From: a virus
Reading direction: 5' to 3' (one strand)
DNA length: 64,000 nucleotides
Virus record (IMG/VR): IMGVR_UViG_3300021963_000003
Coordinates: 1 to 64,000 of that record
In this document: positions 35,286-43,833 of the stretch, in pieces
Position numbering within the stretch: the first letter of the stretch is position 1
Layout of the letters: each line of letters begins with the position of its first letter
Program-made: the position numbers and the translations under genes
The notes under the pieces: model-generated
The model's input: the letters and a program-made list of their open reading frames with translations, nothing else
The model's database searches: none
Told to the model about the DNA's origin: nothing

Positions 35286-36101
35286 TTAACCTAATCGGTT
35301 CTTGATAGCTTCTAGCTCATCTGGGGCATTCTCTTCTAGGTAGTCGGCTAAGTCCTTAATGTAATTCTTATTCGGAGCTTTCTTGTACTTCATTAACTCC
35401 TTTCCTGTCTCAGACCAAGAAAATACTTGGGCGTTAACGTCGTTCTTAATTACACCTTTCTTGATAGCTTCTTTAATCATTGTCTCTAAGCTAAGTGAAG
35501 CCCTCTCAACAATATCCATAAACTCTTCAGGATTCTCCTCTGAGAAGTCCTCTAATTGGTTCCGAATCTCTTCAATTGTCTCCGCATCAATTCCTAATGC
35601 CATTGCCACTTCCTTCGCTCTCTTGTCGTCTAATTCTAAAGCCGTGTTAACTGCCTTAACAATTAACTTACGTAAACTTCTTTCCTCTATAGCTTCTTTC
35701 TTGTTGTCTACCCTATAAAAGATAGCCTCATTTTCATCGTTTTTATCCTTGTTAGAAGAATTAAAGTTACATAACTCTACAAACTGATAAATCTTTTGGT
35801 GAGTAGGATTACTTCCATTTAAGAACAAGTAGCCTAAGTTAGATGCCGTAAAAACAATGTTTAAAAATACTGGATTACCATCATTGTCTATTCTTTCAAT
35901 AGCTGCAATAGTAACAAATTCACCTTTAGCCTTGTCGTACACTACATCTGTAGATGGTATCTGATAGGCTGCAGGCATTAAAAACTTGCCAAAATTATCT
36001 GGGTCAGGTCTTACATTAAGTACCCTGTAGCTAGCCCTTTCGTCTGGTTTTAATTTTTTCTGCATACTAGCAGAAAACTGATTGTATTCTGATGCTTTCA
36101 T
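35286..36101 (-). CDS. Capsid-region protein of unknown function
   Basis: This encodes 271 residues. The N-terminal half is beta-rich (SYRVLNVRPDPDNFGKFLMP, FLNIVFTASNLGYLFLNG), and the C-terminal half is a set of acidic helices (RNQLEDFSEENPEEFMDIVE, DLADYLEENAPDELEAI). No enzyme motif is visible. It lies just after the major capsid gene. Candidates are a head-completion or decoration protein or an assembly factor. It is bounded by terminator-like hairpins on both sides, which suggests separate expression. Confidence 0.5.
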   Translation of the reverse strand: MKASEYNQFSASMQKKLKPDERASYRVLNVRPDPDNFGKFLMPAAYQIPSTDVVYDKAKGEFVTIAAIERIDNDGNPVFLNIVFTASNLGYLFLNGSNPTHQKIYQFVELCNFNSSNKDKNDENEAIFYRVDNKKEAIEERSLRKLIVKAVNTALELDDKRAKEVAMALGIDAETIEEIRNQLEDFSEENPEEFMDIVERASLSLETMIKEAIKKGVIKNDVNAQVFSWSETGKELMKYKKAPNKNYIKDLADYLEENAPDELEAIKNRLG

Positions 36102-36130
36102 CTTTATTATTGTTTGGTTTTAAAATTATT

Positions 36131-36161
36131 TTTTAAAAAGAGGAGAGAATTTCTTCTCCCC
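36131..36161 (-). terminator. Rho-independent terminator after the major capsid gene
   Basis: The minus strand has GGGGAGA (36155-36161), an 8-nt loop, TCTCCTC (36140-36146), then TTTTTA. The stem is 7 bp with one G-T pair. It lies 28 bp beyond the capsid stop and would limit read-through, raising capsid expression relative to the next gene. Confidence 0.7.
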
Positions 36162-36188
36162 CCTTCCTAATTAATTGCACTAGGTAAA

Positions 36189-37520
36189 CTAAATGTTATA
36201 CTTAATGAAGTGCTCATTGCCTACCGACTCAAATCCTTCGATAGAGCTGTACACGATATCAAGTGTATCAGTATCAGAAGTAGGAGTTGGGGCTAACCCT
36301 CCAAGCATCTTTTCTCTAAAACGAGAATTAACGCCATCAGCCATCTCTAGGTAACGAATCATCATACGGTCTACTTGACCACCGCCTTGCTCAACCTTAA
36401 TCTTTCCTGCAGGAACTAAGTAAGCTTCTTTAGCGTAGTTTACGTTAGTTGCAGTAGAAGTAACTTGAGGATGAGATAAAGCATTTAAACGCTTCTTGTG
36501 GAAAGTACGTCCGAAAGCAGCAAGAGACTGAACGCCTAATGCGATAGCTACATCTTTCTTACCACCGAATGCTCCGTAGTTAATAGCTCCGTTAATGAAT
36601 TGAGTAGCACCAGTAATTGATGTATCAAAAGCATTATCAAAGTCAGCACCAGCCCATAATTGATACTCAGAAGGGCAACGGTTAGCGTCCATCAAACGAG
36701 ACAAAGCAGACAAGTCAGACAAAGCAACTGTACCAGCAGATGCAACGTTAGAAGTAATACCTCCAGCGTTGATGATAGTATCACGCAATCCACGAGTTGT
36801 GTTGATTGCATTACCAGCAGCATCAGTTAAGCCAGCAGACTCACGACCAAACAAGATAGAATAAAGGATATCCATTCTATGCTTCAAATAAGCATCGTGT
36901 TGTTGCTTTAAGAAGTAGTAAGGCTTTCCTTTAAATTCAACCTCAATCTTAGAACCGTAAGCGATATCTGTAACAGATGTCTTAGTCTTGAAGATTTGAA
37001 GTTTGTTAGAACGCTTAATCAAATCTGATTTACGCATTTGGTTAGAACCAGTTCCTTCAGCATATGCATTAGAGAAGAAAGATAATTTCGCTCCAGTTGC
37101 AGCCGCAGGAATTGCGTCAGCAGAGTTAACAGGCTTGATAGTAAGAACAGAATCAGTAGCTGAAGAAGCTGCAGAAACATAACCTACAACACCGTTAGCG
37201 AACAAAATTAATTCTCCTACTACAGGCTTAACAGAAGTTGAACCAACAATAGTGATGTCTACAGAAGCACCAGCAGCACCCGCAGAAGTCCCTGGAGTTT
37301 TAACTGTAGCCATTGCATACAAGAAGTTGTTTTGTACTGTGAAGTACTCAGTTTGAGCAGTAGCCTTAGCCTTACCTGTCCAATCCATAATATCAAGCAT
37401 AGACGCTTCCTCATCATAGATGTCAAGAACGTCCTTTAAAATTTCACGCTGCTCTAGCGTGTTTGTGAAAGAAACCGTAGATAAAAAACTACGGTCAATA
37501 TTACCTGCTCCAATAGCCAT
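36189..37520 (-). CDS. Major capsid protein
   Basis: This encodes 443 residues. The order scaffold-like acidic gene, this gene, terminator, and its position after the portal fit the major capsid gene of tailed phages. The N-terminal MAIGAGNIDRSFLSTVSFTN (then LEQREILKDVLDIYDEEASM) is a helical arm. The central part has beta-rich segments (LTIKPVNSADAIPAAATGAK, VDITIVGS) and a long helix (FFLKQQHDAYLKHRMDILYS) of HK97 type. The C-terminus SIEGFESVGNEHFIKYNI has the tail pattern of phage capsid proteins. HK97 fold is inferred. The family name is unsettled. Confidence 0.8.
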   Translation of the reverse strand: MAIGAGNIDRSFLSTVSFTNTLEQREILKDVLDIYDEEASMLDIMDWTGKAKATAQTEYFTVQNNFLYAMATVKTPGTSAGAAGASVDITIVGSTSVKPVVGELILFANGVVGYVSAASSATDSVLTIKPVNSADAIPAAATGAKLSFFSNAYAEGTGSNQMRKSDLIKRSNKLQIFKTKTSVTDIAYGSKIEVEFKGKPYYFLKQQHDAYLKHRMDILYSILFGRESAGLTDAAGNAINTTRGLRDTIINAGGITSNVASAGTVALSDLSALSRLMDANRCPSEYQLWAGADFDNAFDTSITGATQFINGAINYGAFGGKKDVAIALGVQSLAAFGRTFHKKRLNALSHPQVTSTATNVNYAKEAYLVPAGKIKVEQGGGQVDRMMIRYLEMADGVNSRFREKMLGGLAPTPTSDTDTLDIVYSSIEGFESVGNEHFIKYNI

Positions 37521-37547
37521 TTTAGTAATAATTTAAATGTGAATAAC

Positions 37548-38639
37548 TTATTTTCTTACAGTCATTCCTCTTAAAAAGTCTACAGGGTTATCGAAAGGGT
37601 TTGTATTTTCGTTACTTTCAATAACTTCCTTAGAGTTTGTCGGTGGAGTGACATTTTTCAATTCAGCCTCCATCATTTTTCTGCCAAGTGATTTACCGTG
37701 TTTAATTAGTTCACTTATAAATTGTGTTGGATTCTCAGCGAATGCAACAACCTTAGTCCATTTATCCCAATCAACTTGTCCGTCCTTAGCAAAAGTAGAT
37801 AAAAACTTACTTGAGTCTAACGCGTAATCTACAACTTTAGTAGTGTCGCCAATTTGGTAGTTAATACCTTCCCCATTAGCTTCAACTTTAATTAAGTTGT
37901 TTTTAACAACTCCCGATATTCCACTTTGAATAATCTTTCTGCTCTCAGCTTGCTGCGCTTCTAATTCTTCTGGTGACGGTTGTTGTTCTTGTTGTCCTTG
38001 TCCCTGTGGCTGTATTGACTGAATGAATTGCTGTTGCTCTTCTTTCAAGGCTTTACGTAACTTACCTGCATCTCGCTTTAGTAGTGCGTTACCAACCTCT
38101 GTGTCATCCTCGTCGTAGGATTCAAGATTATATTTATCAAGTTCTTTTTCAAAAAGCCTATTTCTTGCCTTTTCACTTAGGTCTGAGTTCTCTTTGTCAA
38201 AGTTGGCTTTTAATAAATCAACATCTGACATAGCGTCGTAGTCCTTGCTAGTGGCTTCTAGGAACGGTGTTAGATTTCCATACGTATCGTAGTAGTCTAC
38301 CGCTTTCTTAATGAAGTCGTCCTTAAATTTATACTCAGCAGTTGGTTGTGGTTCTACAGATTCTTCTGTCGTAGTAGATTCCTCTTCAATGGTATCCATT
38401 GCTTGGTTTCCTATTTCTACGGCATCCTCTATAGGCTCTTCCTCCTGCGTGGTACTCTCGTCTAATTGATTCTGCTCGTTCGTAGAATCATCTTCAATAG
38501 TATCACCACTTCCTTGCTCTTCGCTAGTAGCATCTTCAGCAGAAACCTGCTCGGATGCGGGGGTGATATCTCTTGGTTTCTTTTCTTCAACGGTATTACT
38601 AGGTAATAATTCGTCTAAATTTATAGTATTCTCTTCCAT
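37548..38639 (-). CDS. Acidic scaffold-like head protein
   Basis: This encodes 363 residues. The N-terminal 110 residues are extremely acidic and low complexity (Glu, Asp, Ser and Thr, for example EEQGSGDTIEDDSTNEQNQL). The middle is helical with a Gln-rich segment (QQQFIQSIQPQGQGQQEQQP), and the C-terminus (FDNPVDFLRGMTVRK) is short and basic. This composition and the position between portal and capsid are characteristic of scaffolding proteins. No protease motif is visible, so it may be removed without cleavage. The assignment is by composition and order. Confidence 0.75.
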   Translation of the reverse strand: MEENTINLDELLPSNTVEEKKPRDITPASEQVSAEDATSEEQGSGDTIEDDSTNEQNQLDESTTQEEEPIEDAVEIGNQAMDTIEEESTTTEESVEPQPTAEYKFKDDFIKKAVDYYDTYGNLTPFLEATSKDYDAMSDVDLLKANFDKENSDLSEKARNRLFEKELDKYNLESYDEDDTEVGNALLKRDAGKLRKALKEEQQQFIQSIQPQGQGQQEQQPSPEELEAQQAESRKIIQSGISGVVKNNLIKVEANGEGINYQIGDTTKVVDYALDSSKFLSTFAKDGQVDWDKWTKVVAFAENPTQFISELIKHGKSLGRKMMEAELKNVTPPTNSKEVIESNENTNPFDNPVDFLRGMTVRK

Positions 38640-38667
38640 TGTTTACTCTATTTTCTGTTTGGTGGTA

Positions 38668-38675
38668 CAAAACTA
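38668..38675 (-). promoter_or_regulatory. Possible -7 promoter element before the scaffold gene
   Basis: The minus strand reads TAGTTTTG, matching TAnnTTTG, about 30 bp upstream of the scaffold-like gene and immediately after the portal stop. No good -33 element is seen, so this is a weak call. Confidence 0.3.
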
Positions 38676-38678
38676 AAA

Positions 38679-40970
38679 CTATTTTTTCAATTCCGACATC
38701 TTTTGATTTTTTATTTGTTGGACAAATTCGCGGCTGTCTGATTCTATTTTGGATACATTTATTTTCCCTTCTATTCTACCTTGTTCCATTAATGCTTCTC
38801 CTTGTTGTTTTTGTGCAAGCAATTGAGACTCAAGTTGTTTCTCCATCTGGATTACCTGCATCTTAATTTGAGCTTCCATCTGAAGTGTTTGTTGCTTAGC
38901 TTGTTCTGCTGCCATTGCTGACTGCTGTTGAATCTGCCCGTTCATTTGTTGTGCTTCCATTGCCCTTTGTTGAGTCTCCTCTTGGTTCTTTTTAATTCTA
39001 TATCCAAGAAGCACCTCAGCGTACTTAAGGTTCTCTAGGTTTTCAATCATCATAGCGTCAGCTAAGGTAATCTGGTTTGATTGGATAGCCTGCTCAATTC
39101 TTCTTGATAGTTTTTCTTTCTCAAACTCAGTTGGCTTCTGGCGTATCTTTAGTCCGCACTCGTATGCTGAAACCTCGGGGTCTAACTTAAAGAACTGAAC
39201 GCTCTCGCTTCCTAGTGCTCTGATATAACCTGATATTGTGCCGTTTATTGCACTATCTTGTATCCTAAGTGTTAAATCATAACATAATCTTTCCAACAAG
39301 TCTCTTTCGGCTCTCTTGATAAAGTCTAATGAGTTGTTAGTAGACTCACTTGCGTACTTAGCCACCCCGTTTAATGTGCGTGGGTCAGGAGTAGAGCCGT
39401 CTGTAATCTCGTTAAATCCTAGAATGTCCCTAAGTAAATCAATATTCTGTTTAATAATATTAAAGTACTGTACAGCCTCGTTTCCAATACCGTTATCAAG
39501 TTCTTCAATAGGCTTGTAATTACTTGCTTGCCCTTCGTCATTTAATCTTCTATAAACTAAGTTACCTGTCTGATTGTATAAGTCTAAAATCTCCATTGGC
39601 TTTAATGCACGTCCTGCCTTTCCTAATGGAACGCCTTCGAGTGCACCAAGCTCAATCATAATACCTCTAGGTCTAGCCCTTAGCATTACGTTCTGTAGCT
39701 TGTACCACGCTAACTGTATTTGGTCAGCTAAACTCTTCATCTGGTCTCCTAGTGAGTAGGTAGCCATCTGGTACATATTAGGTGCTGCAATATGATAAGA
39801 AAGAGATGTGTCTGTTAACGACGACTTTGCTCTTTTCATATTTGTAGCAAGACCGCAGTCAAAAAATACATCTGAGCCTAGGACCCACTTTCCCTTGTAG
39901 ACAACCTTGTAGTCTGTCTTAGAATACTTCTTATCTGAACGGTTAGCCTTTGCTTTCGCCGCCCTTCCTACGACTGTGTTGCCTTTGGAGTTTACTCTCT
40001 CTTCTAGCACCATTGAGTTATAAGAAAAGAACTCTAAGTCCATAACCTTAATTCTAAACCCGTCGTATATCCCGTCGTTGTTGTTATTGAGGTCTCGCAT
40101 TGCAGAACTTGTATTATACTTGTTCGCATACTTTTCTGAAATCATTTGGTAGTCCTCGTCACTTATCTTGTCTCCTGCCATCTGCTTCAAGTCCGCAATT
40201 GTCATCTCGGTTACTTCGCCTACGTACTGAATGTCCTTGAAGTTAGGGTCAGTAGTGTAGCTCATTACCAAGTTCATTGGATTAATTCGCTTAATCTTAA
40301 TGTTACCTTGTGCGTCAAAGTATTCCTTGTATCCCCCTATGCCCCAGTCGTGTAAGTCTTCTACAACCTTAACCCTTTCGTTATCAAACTTATTTAGACT
40401 CATTATAAGTTCAAGCCCCTGCTCCATCTCAATTGCCATCCTGTGCTTGTATGAGTAGTTCATATACATATCAAGCTCCTGCATACTAGATGCATCCATC
40501 TCTGGGTCGGGTACTATCTCTGGGTCTACCCCTTGTTTTTCAAATTCTTTTTTTAAGATTATCTTAGCAGCGTTGTCGGCATAAAATTTCTGCTTGTCGT
40601 CCTGTGCTACGGGGTCAACCGCGTCTACAGAAATAGAAAAGTCGGTTTTAAGCAAGGTAGCTAAGGCTATCCTCCTAAACTTAGGGATGATAGGGAGTAT
40701 GTCCCAGTTAATGTTAATCCAAGACTGGTCCTCGTTGGCGACTTCCCTCGGCTGTAGCAACTTCTTGTATCTACTAACCGACTGTTTACCATACATATAC
40801 AACTTAATCTCGTGGTACTTGTCCCTTCCGTTGTACATCTGGTTAGGGTAGTAGGTTGAAAAGTCTGACCACGCAGCCTTAATGTATTGAGCAACCCAAT
40901 TCTTATCTTTTAGATTTGAGTCAATGGTGTGGCTAGGAAAGCCGTTGATAACTGGACTTGTTTCGTTCAT
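38679..40970 (-). CDS. Portal protein
   Basis: This encodes 763 residues. It lies between the large terminase and the scaffold and capsid genes. Its size, the central beta/alpha portal region (INPMNLVMSYTTDPNFKDIQ, LADQIQLAWYKLQNVMLRAR) and the long Gln/Glu-rich coiled coil at the C-terminus (QMNGQIQQQSAMAAEQAKQQ) fit the large portal proteins of podovirus-like Bacteroidota phages. It forms the dodecameric DNA channel, to which the adaptor proteins dock. The assignment is by order, size and structure pattern. Confidence 0.85.
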   Translation of the reverse strand: MNETSPVINGFPSHTIDSNLKDKNWVAQYIKAAWSDFSTYYPNQMYNGRDKYHEIKLYMYGKQSVSRYKKLLQPREVANEDQSWININWDILPIIPKFRRIALATLLKTDFSISVDAVDPVAQDDKQKFYADNAAKIILKKEFEKQGVDPEIVPDPEMDASSMQELDMYMNYSYKHRMAIEMEQGLELIMSLNKFDNERVKVVEDLHDWGIGGYKEYFDAQGNIKIKRINPMNLVMSYTTDPNFKDIQYVGEVTEMTIADLKQMAGDKISDEDYQMISEKYANKYNTSSAMRDLNNNNDGIYDGFRIKVMDLEFFSYNSMVLEERVNSKGNTVVGRAAKAKANRSDKKYSKTDYKVVYKGKWVLGSDVFFDCGLATNMKRAKSSLTDTSLSYHIAAPNMYQMATYSLGDQMKSLADQIQLAWYKLQNVMLRARPRGIMIELGALEGVPLGKAGRALKPMEILDLYNQTGNLVYRRLNDEGQASNYKPIEELDNGIGNEAVQYFNIIKQNIDLLRDILGFNEITDGSTPDPRTLNGVAKYASESTNNSLDFIKRAERDLLERLCYDLTLRIQDSAINGTISGYIRALGSESVQFFKLDPEVSAYECGLKIRQKPTEFEKEKLSRRIEQAIQSNQITLADAMMIENLENLKYAEVLLGYRIKKNQEETQQRAMEAQQMNGQIQQQSAMAAEQAKQQTLQMEAQIKMQVIQMEKQLESQLLAQKQQGEALMEQGRIEGKINVSKIESDSREFVQQIKNQKMSELKK

Positions 40971-40974
40971 AATT

Positions 40975-42981
40975 TTATAGGAATATCTCCCTTACGTCAT
41001 ATAACTTTACTTTCTGTTCTGCCTTCTGAGCAAACTTTGACTTACTAGCCGCAATTAACGTATAACCTGCAGCCATCGCCGCATCAAATTTAGTTGTTTT
41101 ATTTATATTAAAGTGCAACCAGTCGTCTAATAATTCTGTAAAAATAACTTTCTTTAGGTTGTCTGTTATATAGGACTCCGTCTCTTCTGCTATCTGCTGG
41201 TGTGTCTTTACAGTTGCGGAAATACCGTACTTACTAGCATTAGGCATCTTTGTAAGAAATCTTTCATAACCCCTATATTCAAAATATTTAATCAATCCAA
41301 CCTTGTTGTCCTCAGACAGGACCTCGCATCCAAAAAAATGGGCGAGCTTAATCATGTCCTCGTAAAATATTTCTGCTTTGTCTGGTCGGTTAATGTACTG
41401 AACTAAAAACGTTTCACTCAGCTCGTCTATAGCGTCATACCTCCTATATGCGTAGCCTGCTCCATCTGAACGCTCATTACTTGTGGTGATGGAATGGTCA
41501 AAGGGGTCAACTGCAATGGCGTACTTCTTTGTTTCCTTGGGTACTTTTTTAGTGCCGTAGTCCTCAACTTGGTTATAAAAGTTGTAGTCGTGGACATTGG
41601 CTTTGGAGTGGACCTTGAATTTACCGTTTGCTTTTTCAACAAACAGAACCCTTGTGTCCCTCTCTCCCTTTTCCCAAACAAAGTCCCCTTGCAAATATAG
41701 TTCTTTTTTATCAATCCAAGTGATACTTTCTTTTTGTCTATTTAACGCAAGTGCGTCGTAGATACAACTCTCTGCTTCAGAAAAGAAAGCCTCCTCAATA
41801 GTAAAGGGATTCTTGCGTATAAAGGAAGCTAAAGCCCTGTTGTCGTCCATCAAGGCGTTACGCTCTCCCATATAAAACTCCTTAGCTTTTTCTTCGTCAG
41901 GGATGCCGTACTTGTCGTAGAACAAGGTCTTATAGGCGGGCATAAAGTACTGATATAGACCCGACTTGGTTCTACCGTTAGTGTTCTTCTTTCTTTGGTC
42001 AGATGCCTGCCATAGAGCCTTGAAGGATTCCCCTCCGTCTTCCATCTCCTCAACAGTTGTCGTATATAAAGCCTTGCCGATAATAGTCTCCTCTTGTTGC
42101 AAACAGAACTGAACAACTTGGTGACGCTCATACACGTCAACGTTCTTTGTCTTACCCGCCTCGTCAGCTAGGTAGCGATGTAATTTCATTCCGTCGTAAG
42201 CAAACTTGTCAGAGGACTTGAATGTTATCATTGACTCTAGCTCTACCTTCTCGGTAAAGATGTCGTCGTTAGCCCCGCGTTTGTTTGTCTTAAAAAACCT
42301 AAGCTCCCCTTTGGGGGTCATGCCCTTTTCGGTGTCGTAGATGGGTATAAAGAAGTCGGGTAGGTATTTAAATGGCATAATCACTCCCTTAGCAAACACG
42401 TTGTCCTTGGCGTCGTCAAATGTCTTGCTTTGGATACCTGCGTTCTTGTTCTTGCTTCTAGAGGTCAACTCAAATAAGAAAGCTCCTGCTCTCATCGTCT
42501 TTCCCTGACGACGCTTGGTGACCTCAATCATCCCCATACAATTCGGGTCTTGGATGCAGTACTCTAAAAAATAAAAGAAATGCAAGTCGGTAATCCTAAA
42601 CTCGGGGTATCCAACGTCTAGCTTCCAATGGGTCAAGTAGAAGTAATGGAGCCCTGTTAGATATGTTCCCCTTCCGTTGTTGTAAAACCACAAGCCATTA
42701 AGCCTTCGGTCCCATTCTTGGTTACGATAGTTCTGAAGCTCAGGGTTGTAGTACTCAGGATTATTCTTTTGAACTAATATCTCCTTCTTTCTCTTAGTCT
42801 CGTAGTCAGCAGGTGGCTGAGGTCTTTCCCAATACTGATAGGCAGGCTTAGCAGAACGGCTAAGTATATCCCTCTCCTCCCACTTGTTTGTCATTATGTT
42901 AAAGACAACCCCGTTAGGGGGGATATTAATTTTTATCCCGTTTAATTCTATCTCTCTATTCCTCTTGTGTTTACGATACAT
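40975..42981 (-). CDS. terL: Terminase large subunit
   Basis: This encodes 668 residues. Near residue 157, EVTKRRQGKTMRAG is a Walker A-like loop. Near 273, RYLADEAGKTKN is the Walker B with the catalytic Glu. Near 490, KYAIAVDPFDHS carries the first nuclease Asp, and a DNKVGLI motif near 560 could supply another acidic residue. The product is the packaging motor with ATPase and nuclease halves. It starts one base after the upstream gene's stop and lies directly before portal, the typical order. The sequence is unlike the common lambda or T4 types, so family-level assignment is open. Confidence 0.93.
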   Translation of the reverse strand: MYRKHKRNREIELNGIKINIPPNGVVFNIMTNKWEERDILSRSAKPAYQYWERPQPPADYETKRKKEILVQKNNPEYYNPELQNYRNQEWDRRLNGLWFYNNGRGTYLTGLHYFYLTHWKLDVGYPEFRITDLHFFYFLEYCIQDPNCMGMIEVTKRRQGKTMRAGAFLFELTSRSKNKNAGIQSKTFDDAKDNVFAKGVIMPFKYLPDFFIPIYDTEKGMTPKGELRFFKTNKRGANDDIFTEKVELESMITFKSSDKFAYDGMKLHRYLADEAGKTKNVDVYERHQVVQFCLQQEETIIGKALYTTTVEEMEDGGESFKALWQASDQRKKNTNGRTKSGLYQYFMPAYKTLFYDKYGIPDEEKAKEFYMGERNALMDDNRALASFIRKNPFTIEEAFFSEAESCIYDALALNRQKESITWIDKKELYLQGDFVWEKGERDTRVLFVEKANGKFKVHSKANVHDYNFYNQVEDYGTKKVPKETKKYAIAVDPFDHSITTSNERSDGAGYAYRRYDAIDELSETFLVQYINRPDKAEIFYEDMIKLAHFFGCEVLSEDNKVGLIKYFEYRGYERFLTKMPNASKYGISATVKTHQQIAEETESYITDNLKKVIFTELLDDWLHFNINKTTKFDAAMAAGYTLIAASKSKFAQKAEQKVKLYDVREIFL

Positions 42982-42982
42982 C

Positions 42983-43543
42983 TTATATGTTGGCTATTGA
43001 CTCTGGGGTGTAGTTGATAATCTTGTCCTTCTCCTGCTTGTTGTCCCCAAAGATTTTGTCCTCGTAGGACTCAATCCTTTTTATGATTGCGTCGCACTCT
43101 GCCATTAACTTACTTTTAATTTCAAGGGCTTGCAACTTGTCCTTGTCATTCTTGAAATTTACGATAGGAGTCAAAAGTTCTTGTTGGTATTGCCACAGTA
43201 CTTCCTCGTTGGCTGCGAGAATAGCCCATACCTTCGACGATTGGTAGCGGAGGTATACGTTGATATACCCAAGCAATTTATCGTTGCTTAAATCAAAGAT
43301 TTCGAGCTTGCCGTCTTTTATGTTAGCCATCTCAGCACACTCCTCTTTTCTTTCTACGATGTCAGGTATCTTTAATCGCAGTGGAGACTTGATATCATAA
43401 AGCAATGCAATGTACCTAAGCATCGGAATGTCGTCGGCTGAGACCTTGCCAAATATCTGGTTAACAAGTGGGTTCTTGTGAAGGTCCTTGTCGTTCACGG
43501 GTAGTAGGATGCTGTTGTATTCTGAATCTGTAAATATTGCCAT
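42983..43543 (-). CDS. Putative terminase small subunit
   Basis: This encodes 186 residues. It is mostly helical with a long C-terminal coiled region (KLQALEIKSKLMAECDAIIK). It has no recognisable HTH, but it precedes the large terminase by one base and lies next to a GC-rich island and a repeat array. Position is the main reason for the call. The leader just before the ATG (TTAATTTATTAATCTTATGG) resembles those of early genes. Confidence 0.55.
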   Translation of the reverse strand: MAIFTDSEYNSILLPVNDKDLHKNPLVNQIFGKVSADDIPMLRYIALLYDIKSPLRLKIPDIVERKEECAEMANIKDGKLEIFDLSNDKLLGYINVYLRYQSSKVWAILAANEEVLWQYQQELLTPIVNFKNDKDKLQALEIKSKLMAECDAIIKRIESYEDKIFGDNKQEKDKIINYTPESIANI

Positions 43544-43571
43544 AAGATTAATAAATTAATTACTGTTTTGT

Positions 43572-43612
43572 CGGAGCTCGCCGAACCGCGCCGCCGCCCG
43601 CCAGTTCCTCTT
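43572..43612. other. GC-rich island upstream of the terminase genes
   Basis: About 40 bases (cggagctcgccgaaccgcgc and ccgccgcccgccag) are almost pure G and C in an otherwise AT-rich genome. The start, TCGG AGCTCG CCGA, is a small palindrome. It contains no reading frame and lies 30 bp upstream of the putative small terminase. A packaging recognition site or a structured RNA is possible, and nothing else in the sequence decides between them. Confidence 0.5.
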
Positions 43613-43672
43613 TGCTTTGCTAACTAGATTTGGTGTTTAGTAAGACTGCGTCTTCCTTTTCAAACTCAAAAA

Positions 43673-43749
43673 AAAATCGCAACTCTATTGTTCTTTTTTA
43701 CTATTATTCTTTATTACTATTATTCTTTATTACTAAGGGGTGCGATTTT
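43673..43749. repeat. Inverted repeat enclosing tandem 16-bp repeats
   Basis: AAAATCGCA (43673-43681) and TGCGATTTT (43741-43749) form a 9-bp inverted repeat. Between them, TTACTATTATTCTTTA is repeated at 43698-43713 and 43714-43729, followed by TTACTA. The right arm of the inverted repeat runs straight into the 15-bp iterons. Confidence 0.8.
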
Positions 43750-43797
43750 CGAACGTTCGATTTTCGAAGGTTCGATTTTCGAACGTTCGATTTTCGT
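43746..43797. repeat. 15-bp palindromic iteron array (locus A)
   Basis: Three tandem copies of TTTTCGAACGTTCGA lie at 43746-43760, 43761-43775 (C changed to G in the centre) and 43776-43790, followed by TTTTCG. Each contains the 12-bp palindrome TCGAACGTTCGA. The same 15-mer appears, in reverse orientation, inside the replication initiator gene at 51598-51665. The array fits an initiator or repressor binding site. Confidence 0.85.
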
Positions 43798-43833
43798 ACT
43801 ATGGTATTTTGTTTACATTGATACATTTTATAC

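Noticed and set aside
43698-43735. Insertion sequence remnant
   Set aside because: The repeats are short tandem units without transposase sequence or target duplication.
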